A stretch of 64,000 nucleotides of DNA from CBFGRV01 sp965651265 (GTDB lineage: Bacteria > Bacteroidota > Rhodothermia > Rhodothermales > VXPQ01), in contig CBFGRV010000018.1 of the NCBI GenBank assembly GCA_965651265.1, forward strand, positions 1 to 64,000, read 5' to 3'. The translations under genes were made by a program, and so were the position numbers. Numbering within the stretch: position 1 is the first letter of the stretch; each line of letters begins with the position of its first letter. The notes below the pieces were generated by a model that did no database searches, had not been told where the DNA came from, and was given only the letters and a program-made list of their open reading frames with translations. Positions 56,119 through 63,522 of this stretch are shown here, one piece after another.

Positions 56119-56160
56119 GCCGTGCGCCGTAGCTCCCTTAGCTGTCGAGGGAAGTCGGCA

Positions 56161-56191
56161 TTCGACATCGGCCCGGCTCTAGGTATATTTG
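56161..56191 (+). promoter_or_regulatory. Putative Bacteroidota-type promoter of the histidine kinase
   Basis: TTCG (56161-56164), a 19-base gap and TATATTTG (56184-56191) match the pattern TTTG and TAnnTTTG. The gene's first codon is 28 bases downstream. Confidence 0.4.
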
Positions 56192-56219
56192 CGTTTTTCT
56201 GACTGCAACCGGCCGACCG

Positions 56220-57830
56220 TTGTCCGTGCTATCCGGTCATTTCTTGAGCGCGTTCACGCCGTGGGGAACCGATCTCAGCGCCTTCACCAGGGGCGTGATG
56301 CTCGGCACCTGGCCGGAGGCGATCTGGCAAGTGTTCACTCCCGATCCGACGCTACCGGTCGAGGAGATGACGCGCGGAGCGGCATTATACTTCGCGTTCG
56401 TAGGCATCTACCTGCTGATCGGGCTCATTTTCTTCATCTTCTGGCGCTGGCTCCGTCGCGATCCATCGCTGCTCTCGCTCGCCATCTTTTGTTTCGTGAT
56501 GGCGATTCATTCGGCGGCAATATCGGGGACGGCGTCCGTTCTGCTCGGCGCGGTGGATCCGGCCACGAGCGCCCTGATTCAGCGCATTTCCCTGCTGATG
56601 CTGACCGGGCTGATTGCGTGGATGCTGTGGGCCTTCTTTCCGCATGCCTTCCTACCGGCGGCGCGGACTCGCCTCCACGCGTTGAACACGATCGTCGCGC
56701 TCGTGGGTGCAGCCTCGAGTGTGGTGCTCATCACACTCGCCCTCACCACGGACATCGTCGGGCCGTTCCGCGCCATCTCACGCGTGTTCACGGTGGTGCT
56801 TATGGTCGTTGCCGTGATGCTGGCGCGTCGAACGGCGGGTAGCCACGTGGAAAACCGTGCGCTTACGGCCACGGGCCTGATGTTGCTCGTGGCTGCGGGG
56901 CTGATCGATCTGTTTTTCACCGGGCCGGCGGGGCGACCCTACACGATGCCGTTCGCCATCCTCCTGTTCGTGCTCGCGCAGAGCTATGTGATGATCAGAA
57001 GGACGGCGGAAGCAACATTGCAGGCGCAGATAAGTGGACGGCGTCTCATGCGCGAGGTTGAGGCCCGCACACGAGAACTTCACGCGGCGACCCAGGCCGC
57101 CGAGGCCGCGAACATGGCCAAGACCGAGTTCGTGAATGCGGTCACCCACGAGCTGCGTACGCCGCTGACGGCAATTCTTGGGTACGTTCGGCTGCTGCGG
57201 GAAGAGCTCGCCGACTCGCTCTCGTCGGATCACAGCCAGTTCTTCTCCGCGCTGGAAGAGAGCGCGGAGCGCTTGCTGCATCTGGTCAATCGCCTTCTCG
57301 ACGTGGCGCAGCTCGAGAGTGGGGGCGTTCAGCTTTCGCTCGAGCCACTGGATGTGGCGGAAATCTTCGAGAATGTGCGTACGGAGCTTTACCCCCTGGC
57401 CAAAGAAAAGGGGCTGGAGCTGCGCCTCGATCCGCCCTCCGAGCACACCCTGGTCATGGCGGACGAACAATGGCTCAACGTGGTTATGAACGACCTCGTG
57501 TCCAATGCCATCAAATACACATCCGAGGGACGCGTGATTGTCGAGGCTTTTCGGACGACCCACAAGACGAGGGAAGCTGTTGCGATCCGCGTGGCCGATA
57601 CGGGCTCCGGCATCTCCGAGTCCTTCATGCCCCAGCTTTTCGAGCGGTTTGCGCGTGAACGGGCAGGCGCTGCCGATGCACCGATAGGCTCCGGCCTCGG
57701 TCTGACCATCGTGCGCCAGCTCGTCGAGATGATGGGGGGCGAGGTTCGGGTCGAGAGTCAGGTGGGCGAGGGATCAAGCTTCACCGTGCTGCTTCGGCCG
57801 GCGAACGGCGAGGCCCCGAAGGCAGGGTAG
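56220..57830 (+). CDS. Membrane sensor histidine kinase
   Basis: A 536-residue kinase. The first 250 residues hold about seven hydrophobic segments and no obvious periplasmic domain. A coiled linker (VEARTRELHAATQAAEAANMAK) precedes HisKA with the phosphorylation motif AVTHELRTPLTAIL. The HATPase part has the N box NDLVSNAIKYTSEG, the G1 box VADTGSGIS, FERFAR (F box) and GSGLGLTIVRQLVEMMGG (G2). It autophosphorylates and passes phosphate to an unidentified response regulator; none is adjacent. The start TTG 56220 is unusual; GTG 56226 is an alternative. A likely promoter precedes it. Confidence 0.92.
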   Translation: MSVLSGHFLSAFTPWGTDLSAFTRGVMLGTWPEAIWQVFTPDPTLPVEEMTRGAALYFAFVGIYLLIGLIFFIFWRWLRRDPSLLSLAIFCFVMAIHSAAISGTASVLLGAVDPATSALIQRISLLMLTGLIAWMLWAFFPHAFLPAARTRLHALNTIVALVGAASSVVLITLALTTDIVGPFRAISRVFTVVLMVVAVMLARRTAGSHVENRALTATGLMLLVAAGLIDLFFTGPAGRPYTMPFAILLFVLAQSYVMIRRTAEATLQAQISGRRLMREVEARTRELHAATQAAEAANMAKTEFVNAVTHELRTPLTAILGYVRLLREELADSLSSDHSQFFSALEESAERLLHLVNRLLDVAQLESGGVQLSLEPLDVAEIFENVRTELYPLAKEKGLELRLDPPSEHTLVMADEQWLNVVMNDLVSNAIKYTSEGRVIVEAFRTTHKTREAVAIRVADTGSGISESFMPQLFERFARERAGAADAPIGSGLGLTIVRQLVEMMGGEVRVESQVGEGSSFTVLLRPANGEAPKAG

Positions 57831-57911
57831 CGGACCTCCACCCCGCATCTCGCGTTAGACCCTCCCGAGCGGGCCCACACCGCCGACGGTCAAACCACCA
57901 GCAGTTTTCTC

Positions 57912-59150
57912 ATGGCGCGGCAGTTCAACGTCCCGGAGTTCTATCGGAGCTCGATCATCTCGACCATCAAGGAAGCGCGGAAGATCATGGATCCGCGCAA
58001 GAAGGACCTCACTCCTTCCGTCCTTGATTTCGGTCCCGTGCGATTCAAAATCGCCCGGCATTTCGGCTTCTGCTACGGCGTCGAGAATGCCATCGAGATC
58101 GCTTACCGGGCGCTCGAGGAGAATCCGGGCCGGCGAATTTTCCTGCTTTCCGAGATGATCCATAATCCGCACGTGAACGGAGACTTGCAGCGGCGCGGCG
58201 TGCGTTTTTTGCGGACGACCTCAGGCGAGCAGCTCATCCCCTTTGAGGATCTGAATGAGGGTGATGTCGTCGTGATTCCGGCCTTCGGTGCAGCCCTCGA
58301 GGTCGAGGCGCAGCTCTCCGCCCGAGGCGTCGACACACGATCCTACGACACGACCTGCCCGTTCGTCGAGAAAGTCTGGAAGAAGAGCGATCAGATCGGC
58401 CGGCGTTCCTACACGATCGTGGTGCACGGCAAGCGGTACCACGAGGAGACTCGCGCCACGTTCTCGCATGCCCGCCAGAGCGGCCCGGTGGTGGTCGTAC
58501 GCGACATCGATGAGGCGGCCGAGCTTGCGGCCGTCATTCGTGGCGAGCGTGACGCTGCCTACTTCTACGATCAATTCTATGATCGCTACTCCGACGGATT
58601 CGATCCGGATCGCGACCTGCAGCGCGTCGGCGTCGTAAACCAGACAACGATGCTCGCCACCGAAACACAGGCCATCGCAGATCTGCTGCGGTCGGCCATG
58701 GCCGATCGGTATGGCGAGGAGAACATCACCGAGCATTTCGCGGACACCAGCGACACGCTCTGCTACGCCACCTACGAGAACCAGAACGCCACCATCAGCC
58801 TGATCGAGGATGGAGGCGACCTCGCCATCGTGGTGGGCGGCTACAACTCGTCGAACACGAGCCATCTCGTGGAGCTCTGTGAGGAGCGGCTGCCCACCTA
58901 CTTCGTGCGCGATGCCGGCGAGATTCTGTCGGCGGAACGGATACGGCATTTCGACATTACGACAAAGCGGGAGATGGAGACGGAAAACTGGCTGCCCGCT
59001 TCGCGCCCCGTCGACATCGTCCTGACCGCGGGCGCCTCCTGTCCGGATGCCCTGCTCGACGACGTCATCGCGAAGATCGCCGGCTGGATGGAGGGCTCCC
59101 GCAGCGTCGACGAGGTGCTCGAGCCGTTTCTGCTCGAGGCGGCCGATTGA
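57912..59150 (+). CDS. ispH: 4-hydroxy-3-methylbut-2-enyl diphosphate reductase (long form)
   Basis: A 412-residue IspH, the last enzyme of the MEP isoprenoid pathway, making IPP and DMAPP through a 4Fe-4S cluster. The three cluster cysteines are in RHFGFCYGVENAI, YDTTCPFVEKVW and GASCPDALLDDV. The His motifs (IHNPHVNGDL, VVHGKRYHEET) and VVGGYNSSNTSHL are present. It is about 100 residues longer than the E. coli enzyme because of an N-terminal extension (MARQFNVPEFYRSS) and insertions, a form shared by Bacteroidota and Planctomycetota. It ends eight bases before a lipoprotein gene. Confidence 0.95.
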   Translation: MARQFNVPEFYRSSIISTIKEARKIMDPRKKDLTPSVLDFGPVRFKIARHFGFCYGVENAIEIAYRALEENPGRRIFLLSEMIHNPHVNGDLQRRGVRFLRTTSGEQLIPFEDLNEGDVVVIPAFGAALEVEAQLSARGVDTRSYDTTCPFVEKVWKKSDQIGRRSYTIVVHGKRYHEETRATFSHARQSGPVVVVRDIDEAAELAAVIRGERDAAYFYDQFYDRYSDGFDPDRDLQRVGVVNQTTMLATETQAIADLLRSAMADRYGEENITEHFADTSDTLCYATYENQNATISLIEDGGDLAIVVGGYNSSNTSHLVELCEERLPTYFVRDAGEILSAERIRHFDITTKREMETENWLPASRPVDIVLTAGASCPDALLDDVIAKIAGWMEGSRSVDEVLEPFLLEAAD

Positions 59151-59157
59151 GGCGACG

Positions 59158-59748
59158 ATGAGCGGCCTGCGGTCCATCGCGGTGCGTTTGGCACTGCTCG
59201 TGGGCATCCCGGCGGTCGTTTTGCTGGCCGGCTGCGACGTGTTCTCGACCCGCTCGCCGGATCCTCCCATCGAAGACACGGGCACCTTCGTGCAGCCTGA
59301 CACGCCCGACGACGTCATCGACAACATCCGAAATGCCATCGGCGAACTGAACGCACAGAACTACCGCCGATCATTCGCACCGGACTTTACCTTCGAGCCG
59401 TCGGCCGATGCCGCGGCGCGCGATCCATCGATCTGGATGGGATGGGGCGACCAGCAGGAGGAGAGCTACTTCAGCGCCCTCGTCGAAGCCGCGCGGCTCA
59501 GCACGGGCAACGAGCTGCGATTGAGCGACGTCGAGACCACGGCCGGTGAAACGGAATTCGCCGTCAATGCCACGTACCTCCTCACGATCAGCCACCGGCG
59601 CCCCGAGCTCTCGGAGACGCTGCAGGGCCGCCTGGTCTGGACCATCTCGCAGCGGGACGACGGATTGTGGTATCTTTCCGAGTGGACGGATCGACAGGTC
59701 GGAGACGCCGCATCATGGAGCGACTTGAAGGCCGCATTCATCAAGTGA
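59158..59748 (+). CDS. Small lipoprotein with NTF2-like character, unknown
   Basis: A 196-residue lipoprotein, not recognised. The signal peptide ends VVLLAGC (lipobox). The mature part begins DVFSTRSPDPP and has DDVIDNIRNAIGELNAQNYRRSF, then a beta-rich stretch ending LVWTISQRDDGLWYLSEWTD. This layout resembles SnoaL/NTF2-like domains, but no catalytic motif is seen. A second lipoprotein with a similar arrangement lies just after the next gene. ATG 59158 was chosen because it gives the lipobox; upstream in-frame sequence belongs to ispH in another frame. Confidence 0.75.
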   Translation: MSGLRSIAVRLALLVGIPAVVLLAGCDVFSTRSPDPPIEDTGTFVQPDTPDDVIDNIRNAIGELNAQNYRRSFAPDFTFEPSADAAARDPSIWMGWGDQQEESYFSALVEAARLSTGNELRLSDVETTAGETEFAVNATYLLTISHRRPELSETLQGRLVWTISQRDDGLWYLSEWTDRQVGDAASWSDLKAAFIK

Positions 59749-59820
59749 GGCGTCCCAATCCGCCGGACTTTGTAGTTAGCGTCGCGTGGTCGATCTGAGT
59801 GTGACCCAGACGGGGCCGAC

Positions 59821-60552
59821 ATGAATACGGCAGTGTGGACCGAGCATTTTCGCGTGCGCTCTTACGAGGCGGACTCCAGCGGACGGGCGTCCATCCAGAA
59901 CATCTGCAATTACCTCCAGGAGGCCGCATCCAACCACGCGGCCGAGTTGGGCGTGTCCATCGAGCAGCTGACCGACCAGCAGCTCGTCTGGATGCTGGCC
60001 CGGCTTCACGTTCAGGTTGACGAATATCCTGGATGGCGCGAGGAAGTGACGGTGGAGACCTGGCCTTCGGGCGCTGATCTTCTCTATGCGACACGCGATT
60101 TCAACGTCCGTACCGGCGCCGGGACACTTGCCCGCGGTACGAGCGCGTGGCTCCTGGTGGATGCCAACAGGCGCCGCCCGATCCGGGTGCCCGATTTCAT
60201 CAAGCGCATCGAGCTTCCCGAGCGGGAGCGAGTGCTGGAGGACCGTACTGACAAGCTTCCCGACCCTCCCGATTCGGCGGAGGAGCACCCGGTCCGCGTA
60301 CGATACAGTGATCAGGACCTGATTGGCCACGTGAACAACGTGCTCTACATCGACTGGGCCGTGGAGAGCGTGCCACTCGTCGAAACGCACGTCGTGCAGT
60401 CGTTGGAGGCGCAGTTTCGGGCCGAGGCACATTATGGCGATCTGGTTACCGTACGGACCGGCCAGACGAAACGCCCGGGCGAGTTCCTCCACCTCGTCAA
60501 GAGCGAGGATCTCGAGCTCGCCCGCATTCGGACGACATGGCGACCGCGGTGA
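59821..60552 (+). CDS. Acyl-ACP thioesterase (FatA/FatB-like)
   Basis: A 243-residue double-hotdog protein of the plant-type acyl-ACP thioesterase family. The first hotdog contains YEADSSGRASIQNICNYLQE and the second VRYSDQDLIGHVNNVLYIDW, which holds the Asp, Asn and His expected at the active site. It cleaves fatty acids from acyl-carrier protein and so sets free fatty acid supply. Length is as in bacterial members (about 240-250). It is between two similar small lipoprotein genes; the second begins within its last 16 bases. Confidence 0.93.
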   Translation: MNTAVWTEHFRVRSYEADSSGRASIQNICNYLQEAASNHAAELGVSIEQLTDQQLVWMLARLHVQVDEYPGWREEVTVETWPSGADLLYATRDFNVRTGAGTLARGTSAWLLVDANRRRPIRVPDFIKRIELPERERVLEDRTDKLPDPPDSAEEHPVRVRYSDQDLIGHVNNVLYIDWAVESVPLVETHVVQSLEAQFRAEAHYGDLVTVRTGQTKRPGEFLHLVKSEDLELARIRTTWRPR

Positions 60553-61085
60553 GCACATCCCCCCACACCGCCTCCTGGCGCATCGCGCGGTGGCTTCCCC
60601 TGTGGATGGCCCTCGGGGTGGCGGCCTGCAATCCATTCGCGCCCGCGCTCGAAGAAGGCGATCCGTTTGGTGACCTGCTCGGCGATCCGACCACCATCGA
60701 TGGGTTCTTCACCAATTTCCGGAATGCCTACGAGCTGCGCGATCTCACCCTCTACGAGTCTCTGATCGACTCCAGCTTCATCTTCATCTACTACGACTTC
60801 GATGCACAGGTCGAGCGCGAGTGGGGCTTCGCGCAGGAACTCGAATCGACGCGGCGCCTCTTCGAGAACGCGTCGCTCATCAACCTGCGTTGGAATCAAA
60901 TCCTCTCGCAGACTTTCTTCCCCGACAGCCTGAGCGCCCGTGTCGTACGTTCGTTCAACCTGACCATCGCCCTCGAGGGAGGCGAGGCATTCCGCGGCGA
61001 CGGCAACGTGAACTTCCTCCTTTCCCGCGCGGACGAGACGGCAGCATGGAAGCTCATGCAATGGCGGGATGAGAGCGAGTTCTAG
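60537..61085 (+). CDS. Small lipoprotein, related in layout to the one at 59.2 kb
   Basis: A 182-residue lipoprotein, not recognised. The signal segment PLWMALGVAAC ends in a lipobox cysteine, and the mature part contains TTIDGFFTNFRNAYELRDLTLYESLI, followed by beta strands and WKLMQWRDES at the end. Order and spacing of the motifs parallel the lipoprotein upstream of the thioesterase. ATG 60537 overlaps the thioesterase by 16 bases; GTG 60549, overlapping its stop by GTGA, is a good alternative. Confidence 0.75.
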   Translation: MATAVSTSPHTASWRIARWLPLWMALGVAACNPFAPALEEGDPFGDLLGDPTTIDGFFTNFRNAYELRDLTLYESLIDSSFIFIYYDFDAQVEREWGFAQELESTRRLFENASLINLRWNQILSQTFFPDSLSARVVRSFNLTIALEGGEAFRGDGNVNFLLSRADETAAWKLMQWRDESEF

Positions 61086-61096
61086 CAGCCCGCCAT

Positions 61097-61852
61097 TTAA
61101 CGGGCCAGGTATCCGCCGTCCACGGGGTAGTATGCGCCCGTAACGAACGAGGCCTTGTCCGAGCTCAGCCAGACCACCAGCTCGGCCACCTCGTCGGGCT
61201 CCCCGAGCCGGCCGATCGGATGCGCATCCACCAACATGCGATGCGTGGGTTCGTCCTCTTCCAGCTGGGAGATCATTGGCGTGTGGATGAAGGCCGGCCC
61301 CACGGCATTGACGCGGATGCCCTGTTGGGCGTATTCGATAGCCGCCGTGCGAGTCAGGCCTACGACCCCGTGCTTGGCCGCCACGTAGGCCGAGGCCGTC
61401 GCAAAGCCCACCATCCCCAGGATGGAAGCCATATTCACGATGGCCCCTCCACCCGACTCGAGCATCGCCGGGATCTGGTAGCGCATGCAGTAGAACACGC
61501 CGGAGAGATTGATGGCGATGGTCCGGTCCCAGGCCTCGACGGGGTACTCGCCTGCGAGCGCCGCTTCGCCGCCGATGCCGGCATTGTTGCAGGCGATGTC
61601 GAGCCGGCCGAACGCGTCGAGCGTGCGATCCACGAGGGCGCGGCAAGACTCGGCATCGGACACATCCGCATGCACGAACATGGCCTCCCCACCCTTGCCC
61701 TGGATGAGCCGGACGGTCTCCTCGCCGCCCTCATCGCCGACGTCCGACACCACGACCTTCGCGCCCTCGCGGGCATACATAAGCGCAGTATTCCTTCCGA
61801 TACCGGACGCAGCGCCTGTCACGATAGCCACTTTGCCGCTGAGCTCAGCCAT
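61097..61852 (-). CDS. SDR-family NAD(P)-dependent dehydrogenase
   Basis: A 251-residue classical short-chain dehydrogenase. The cofactor motif is TGAASGIGRN at about residues 12-21, NNAG follows at about 90, MASILG holds the catalytic Ser region and YVAAKHG gives Tyr and Lys. It belongs to the glucose-1-dehydrogenase-like group and lacks an obvious substrate cue. The C-terminus YYPVDGGYLAR is typical. It is convergent with the lipoprotein gene upstream on the plus strand. A possible operator lies about 90 bases before its start. Confidence 0.93.
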   Translation of the reverse strand: MAELSGKVAIVTGAASGIGRNTALMYAREGAKVVVSDVGDEGGEETVRLIQGKGGEAMFVHADVSDAESCRALVDRTLDAFGRLDIACNNAGIGGEAALAGEYPVEAWDRTIAINLSGVFYCMRYQIPAMLESGGGAIVNMASILGMVGFATASAYVAAKHGVVGLTRTAAIEYAQQGIRVNAVGPAFIHTPMISQLEEDEPTHRMLVDAHPIGRLGEPDEVAELVVWLSSDKASFVTGAYYPVDGGYLAR

Positions 61853-61941
61853 ATGTCTCCAAGATTGGGTTTGTACGCGTTTCCGAATTTGGGTGCATCA
61901 ATTTAGGGTGCCGACATCCGATAGCATGCTCCTCACCTGTG

Positions 61942-61961
61942 ATGTTGCAGCAACACAACAT
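61942..61961. promoter_or_regulatory. Nested inverted repeat upstream of the SDR gene
   Basis: TGTTGC, A, GCAACA (61943-61955) is a 13-base inverted repeat, and ATGTTG (61942) with CAACAT (61956-61961) forms an outer pair. It could be an operator for the SDR gene or part of a terminator for the YceI gene, which ends at 61999 in the minus direction. Confidence 0.35.
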
Positions 61962-61998
61962 TGGTCCGGGTGTGGGGAGTCCGATGCGGGGGCGTGGC

Positions 61999-62622
61999 CT
62001 AGTTCGCCGTTGCGCCACCGTTGCCGGCCATCGACGGCGACGGTTCCGGAACCCCGTAGAGGTCGAAGCTGACTTTGATGGGGTCATGGGCGCGAACCAG
62101 GCCGAACAGGGCGGTCGGCGGCTGGATACCGAAGTCCGTCATGCGGAGTCCTACTTCGCCGTACGCGCGGACGCGACCGTCGGCCAGCCTGGAACCTTCG
62201 ACGTCCAGCTCCACGTCGCGCTCGGCTCCTGCGATGGTCAGCCGCCCGGCTACGCGCAGCGTGATGCCGTTCCCGCTCGGCTCGAGAATCCGCACATCGC
62301 TGACTTCAAAAGCGATTTCGGGAAACTCGTCCGCCTTGAGGGCGGCGCGCATGTCCCGATTCATGCGCGCCTTTCCGCAGTCGAAGGAGTGGACGGATGC
62401 CTTCAGCTCCGCGACCGGCATGGCCGCAACCTTGTCCGTCCTCCCGATCTCTCCCTCGCCCACGACCTCAGCCGTCTCGCAGGTGAAGGTATCCAGTGTG
62501 GATGTGCCTTCGATGCGAATCCTGCTCTCGGGAGCCGGCAGGAAGGTCGTCTGCGCGGCAGCGAAGCGCCATCCACTCGCAAGGGTCAGCATCAGCACCA
62601 CGATGGCAAACGGCGTTTTCAT
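61999..62622 (-). CDS. YceI-family periplasmic protein
   Basis: A 207-residue secreted protein with a signal peptide ending RFAAAQ and a YceI lipocalin-like beta barrel. Visible markers are SRIRIEGTSTLDTFTC near the N-terminus, MNRDMRAALKADEFPEI, and TDFGIQPPTALFGLV. YceI proteins bind isoprenoid or other hydrophobic molecules. The cytochrome-partner or other context is not seen. ATG 62622 was chosen as the signal peptide start; the longer in-frame start would overlap the paralogue upstream. It lies 46 bases after that paralogue, so tandem duplication is likely. Confidence 0.88.
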   Translation of the reverse strand: MKTPFAIVVLMLTLASGWRFAAAQTTFLPAPESRIRIEGTSTLDTFTCETAEVVGEGEIGRTDKVAAMPVAELKASVHSFDCGKARMNRDMRAALKADEFPEIAFEVSDVRILEPSGNGITLRVAGRLTIAGAERDVELDVEGSRLADGRVRAYGEVGLRMTDFGIQPPTALFGLVRAHDPIKVSFDLYGVPEPSPSMAGNGGATAN

Positions 62623-62668
62623 GGCGGGCCTCGTCAAGGGGGATGTCTCTGGTCGGAGATCGGTTGAG

Positions 62669-63280
62669 TCAGACGCCGGCAGGCGCGGCGGCCACGAGCT
62701 CGAAGTATACGGTGACCTTGTCACCCGTTTTCATCGTGCCCAGCATGGCCGTGGGCGGCCGGATGCCGTAGTCCGTCATGAACAACTCGTAGTTTCCTTT
62801 GAGCTGCATCTTGCCGCCGTCCAGGTCCTTCCCGTCCAGCCGGACTTCGATGGGCTTCGTGACGCCGGCCAGCGTCAGGTTGCCTTTGGCGGTAACGACG
62901 TATCCGCCGTTGACGGCATCGAGTGCCGTGTTCGCGGAGATGAGCTCGAAGGTGATCGCGTTGTGGTCGTCGGCCTTGAGGGCGTCCCGCATCTTCTTAT
63001 TCATCGTTCCGTTGTTGGCGTCGAGGTCGGAGACGAATATAGTCAGGCTTCCATTCGTGACCTCGCCCCCCTGCTCGATGGCGGTGTCACCGCCGACTTC
63101 AACGAATCCGGTGAGCGCCTTGACCTCGGCCTTCCACGCGTGAACCGTGGAGGTTCCCTCGACCCACATTTTGCTTTCGGGCGTGAAGACGTAGCGCGTG
63201 ACTTTCTCCGGGGTGGTCCATCCGGCCAGCGCGACGACGCCGGCGAGGGTGAGGGCGATCAGAGTCTTATGCGTTTTCAT
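62669..63280 (-). CDS. YceI-family periplasmic protein (paralogue)
   Basis: A 203-residue YceI protein: signal peptide (LIALTLAGVVALAG), ESKMWVEGTSTVHAWKAEV, MNKKMRDALKADDHNAITFE, and TDYGIRPPTAMLGTMKTGDK. It is about the same length as, and aligns with, the following gene. Probably exported. Both may carry a lipid or quinone. No regulator other than the response regulator 242 bases upstream is nearby. Confidence 0.9.
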   Translation of the reverse strand: MKTHKTLIALTLAGVVALAGWTTPEKVTRYVFTPESKMWVEGTSTVHAWKAEVKALTGFVEVGGDTAIEQGGEVTNGSLTIFVSDLDANNGTMNKKMRDALKADDHNAITFELISANTALDAVNGGYVVTAKGNLTLAGVTKPIEVRLDGKDLDGGKMQLKGNYELFMTDYGIRPPTAMLGTMKTGDKVTVYFELVAAAPAGV

Positions 63281-63315
63281 GGTACCGGTATCTAGGTTGA
63301 AAGCGGGATCCGCGT

Positions 63316-63350
63316 GGTTGCTTGCGGCTGCATCCGCCTGGTTGTCGGTT
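63316..63350. repeat. Third copy of the GGTTG/CTGGTTGTCGGT element
   Basis: GGTTGCTTGC, GCTGCATCC and CTGGTTGTCGGT in the gap between the response regulator and YceI genes match the spacer at 36629-36680 in order. The rest of this 242-base gap shows nothing else I can name. Confidence 0.35.
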
Positions 63351-63522
63351 GAGCGCGGACGATCCGCATCTCGATGGACTTGGCCCTAGAATACACCGGC
63401 GGCAATCCGGCCGTGGACGGGCGCCCCCATAGGCACGCGTAGTCCTTTTGTGGACGTCTTTGTAGGGGAATTGCCGACGCCCCTTGTACTCCAAGCGCGC
63501 GGGAGGCGCTCGGGATTGCCGA

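Noticed and set aside
58221..59339. Minus-strand open frame of 372 codons
   Set aside because: It is the shadow of ispH; no motif supports it.
62075..63295. Plus-strand open frame of 406 codons
   Set aside because: It runs antisense to both YceI genes and has no recognisable domain.
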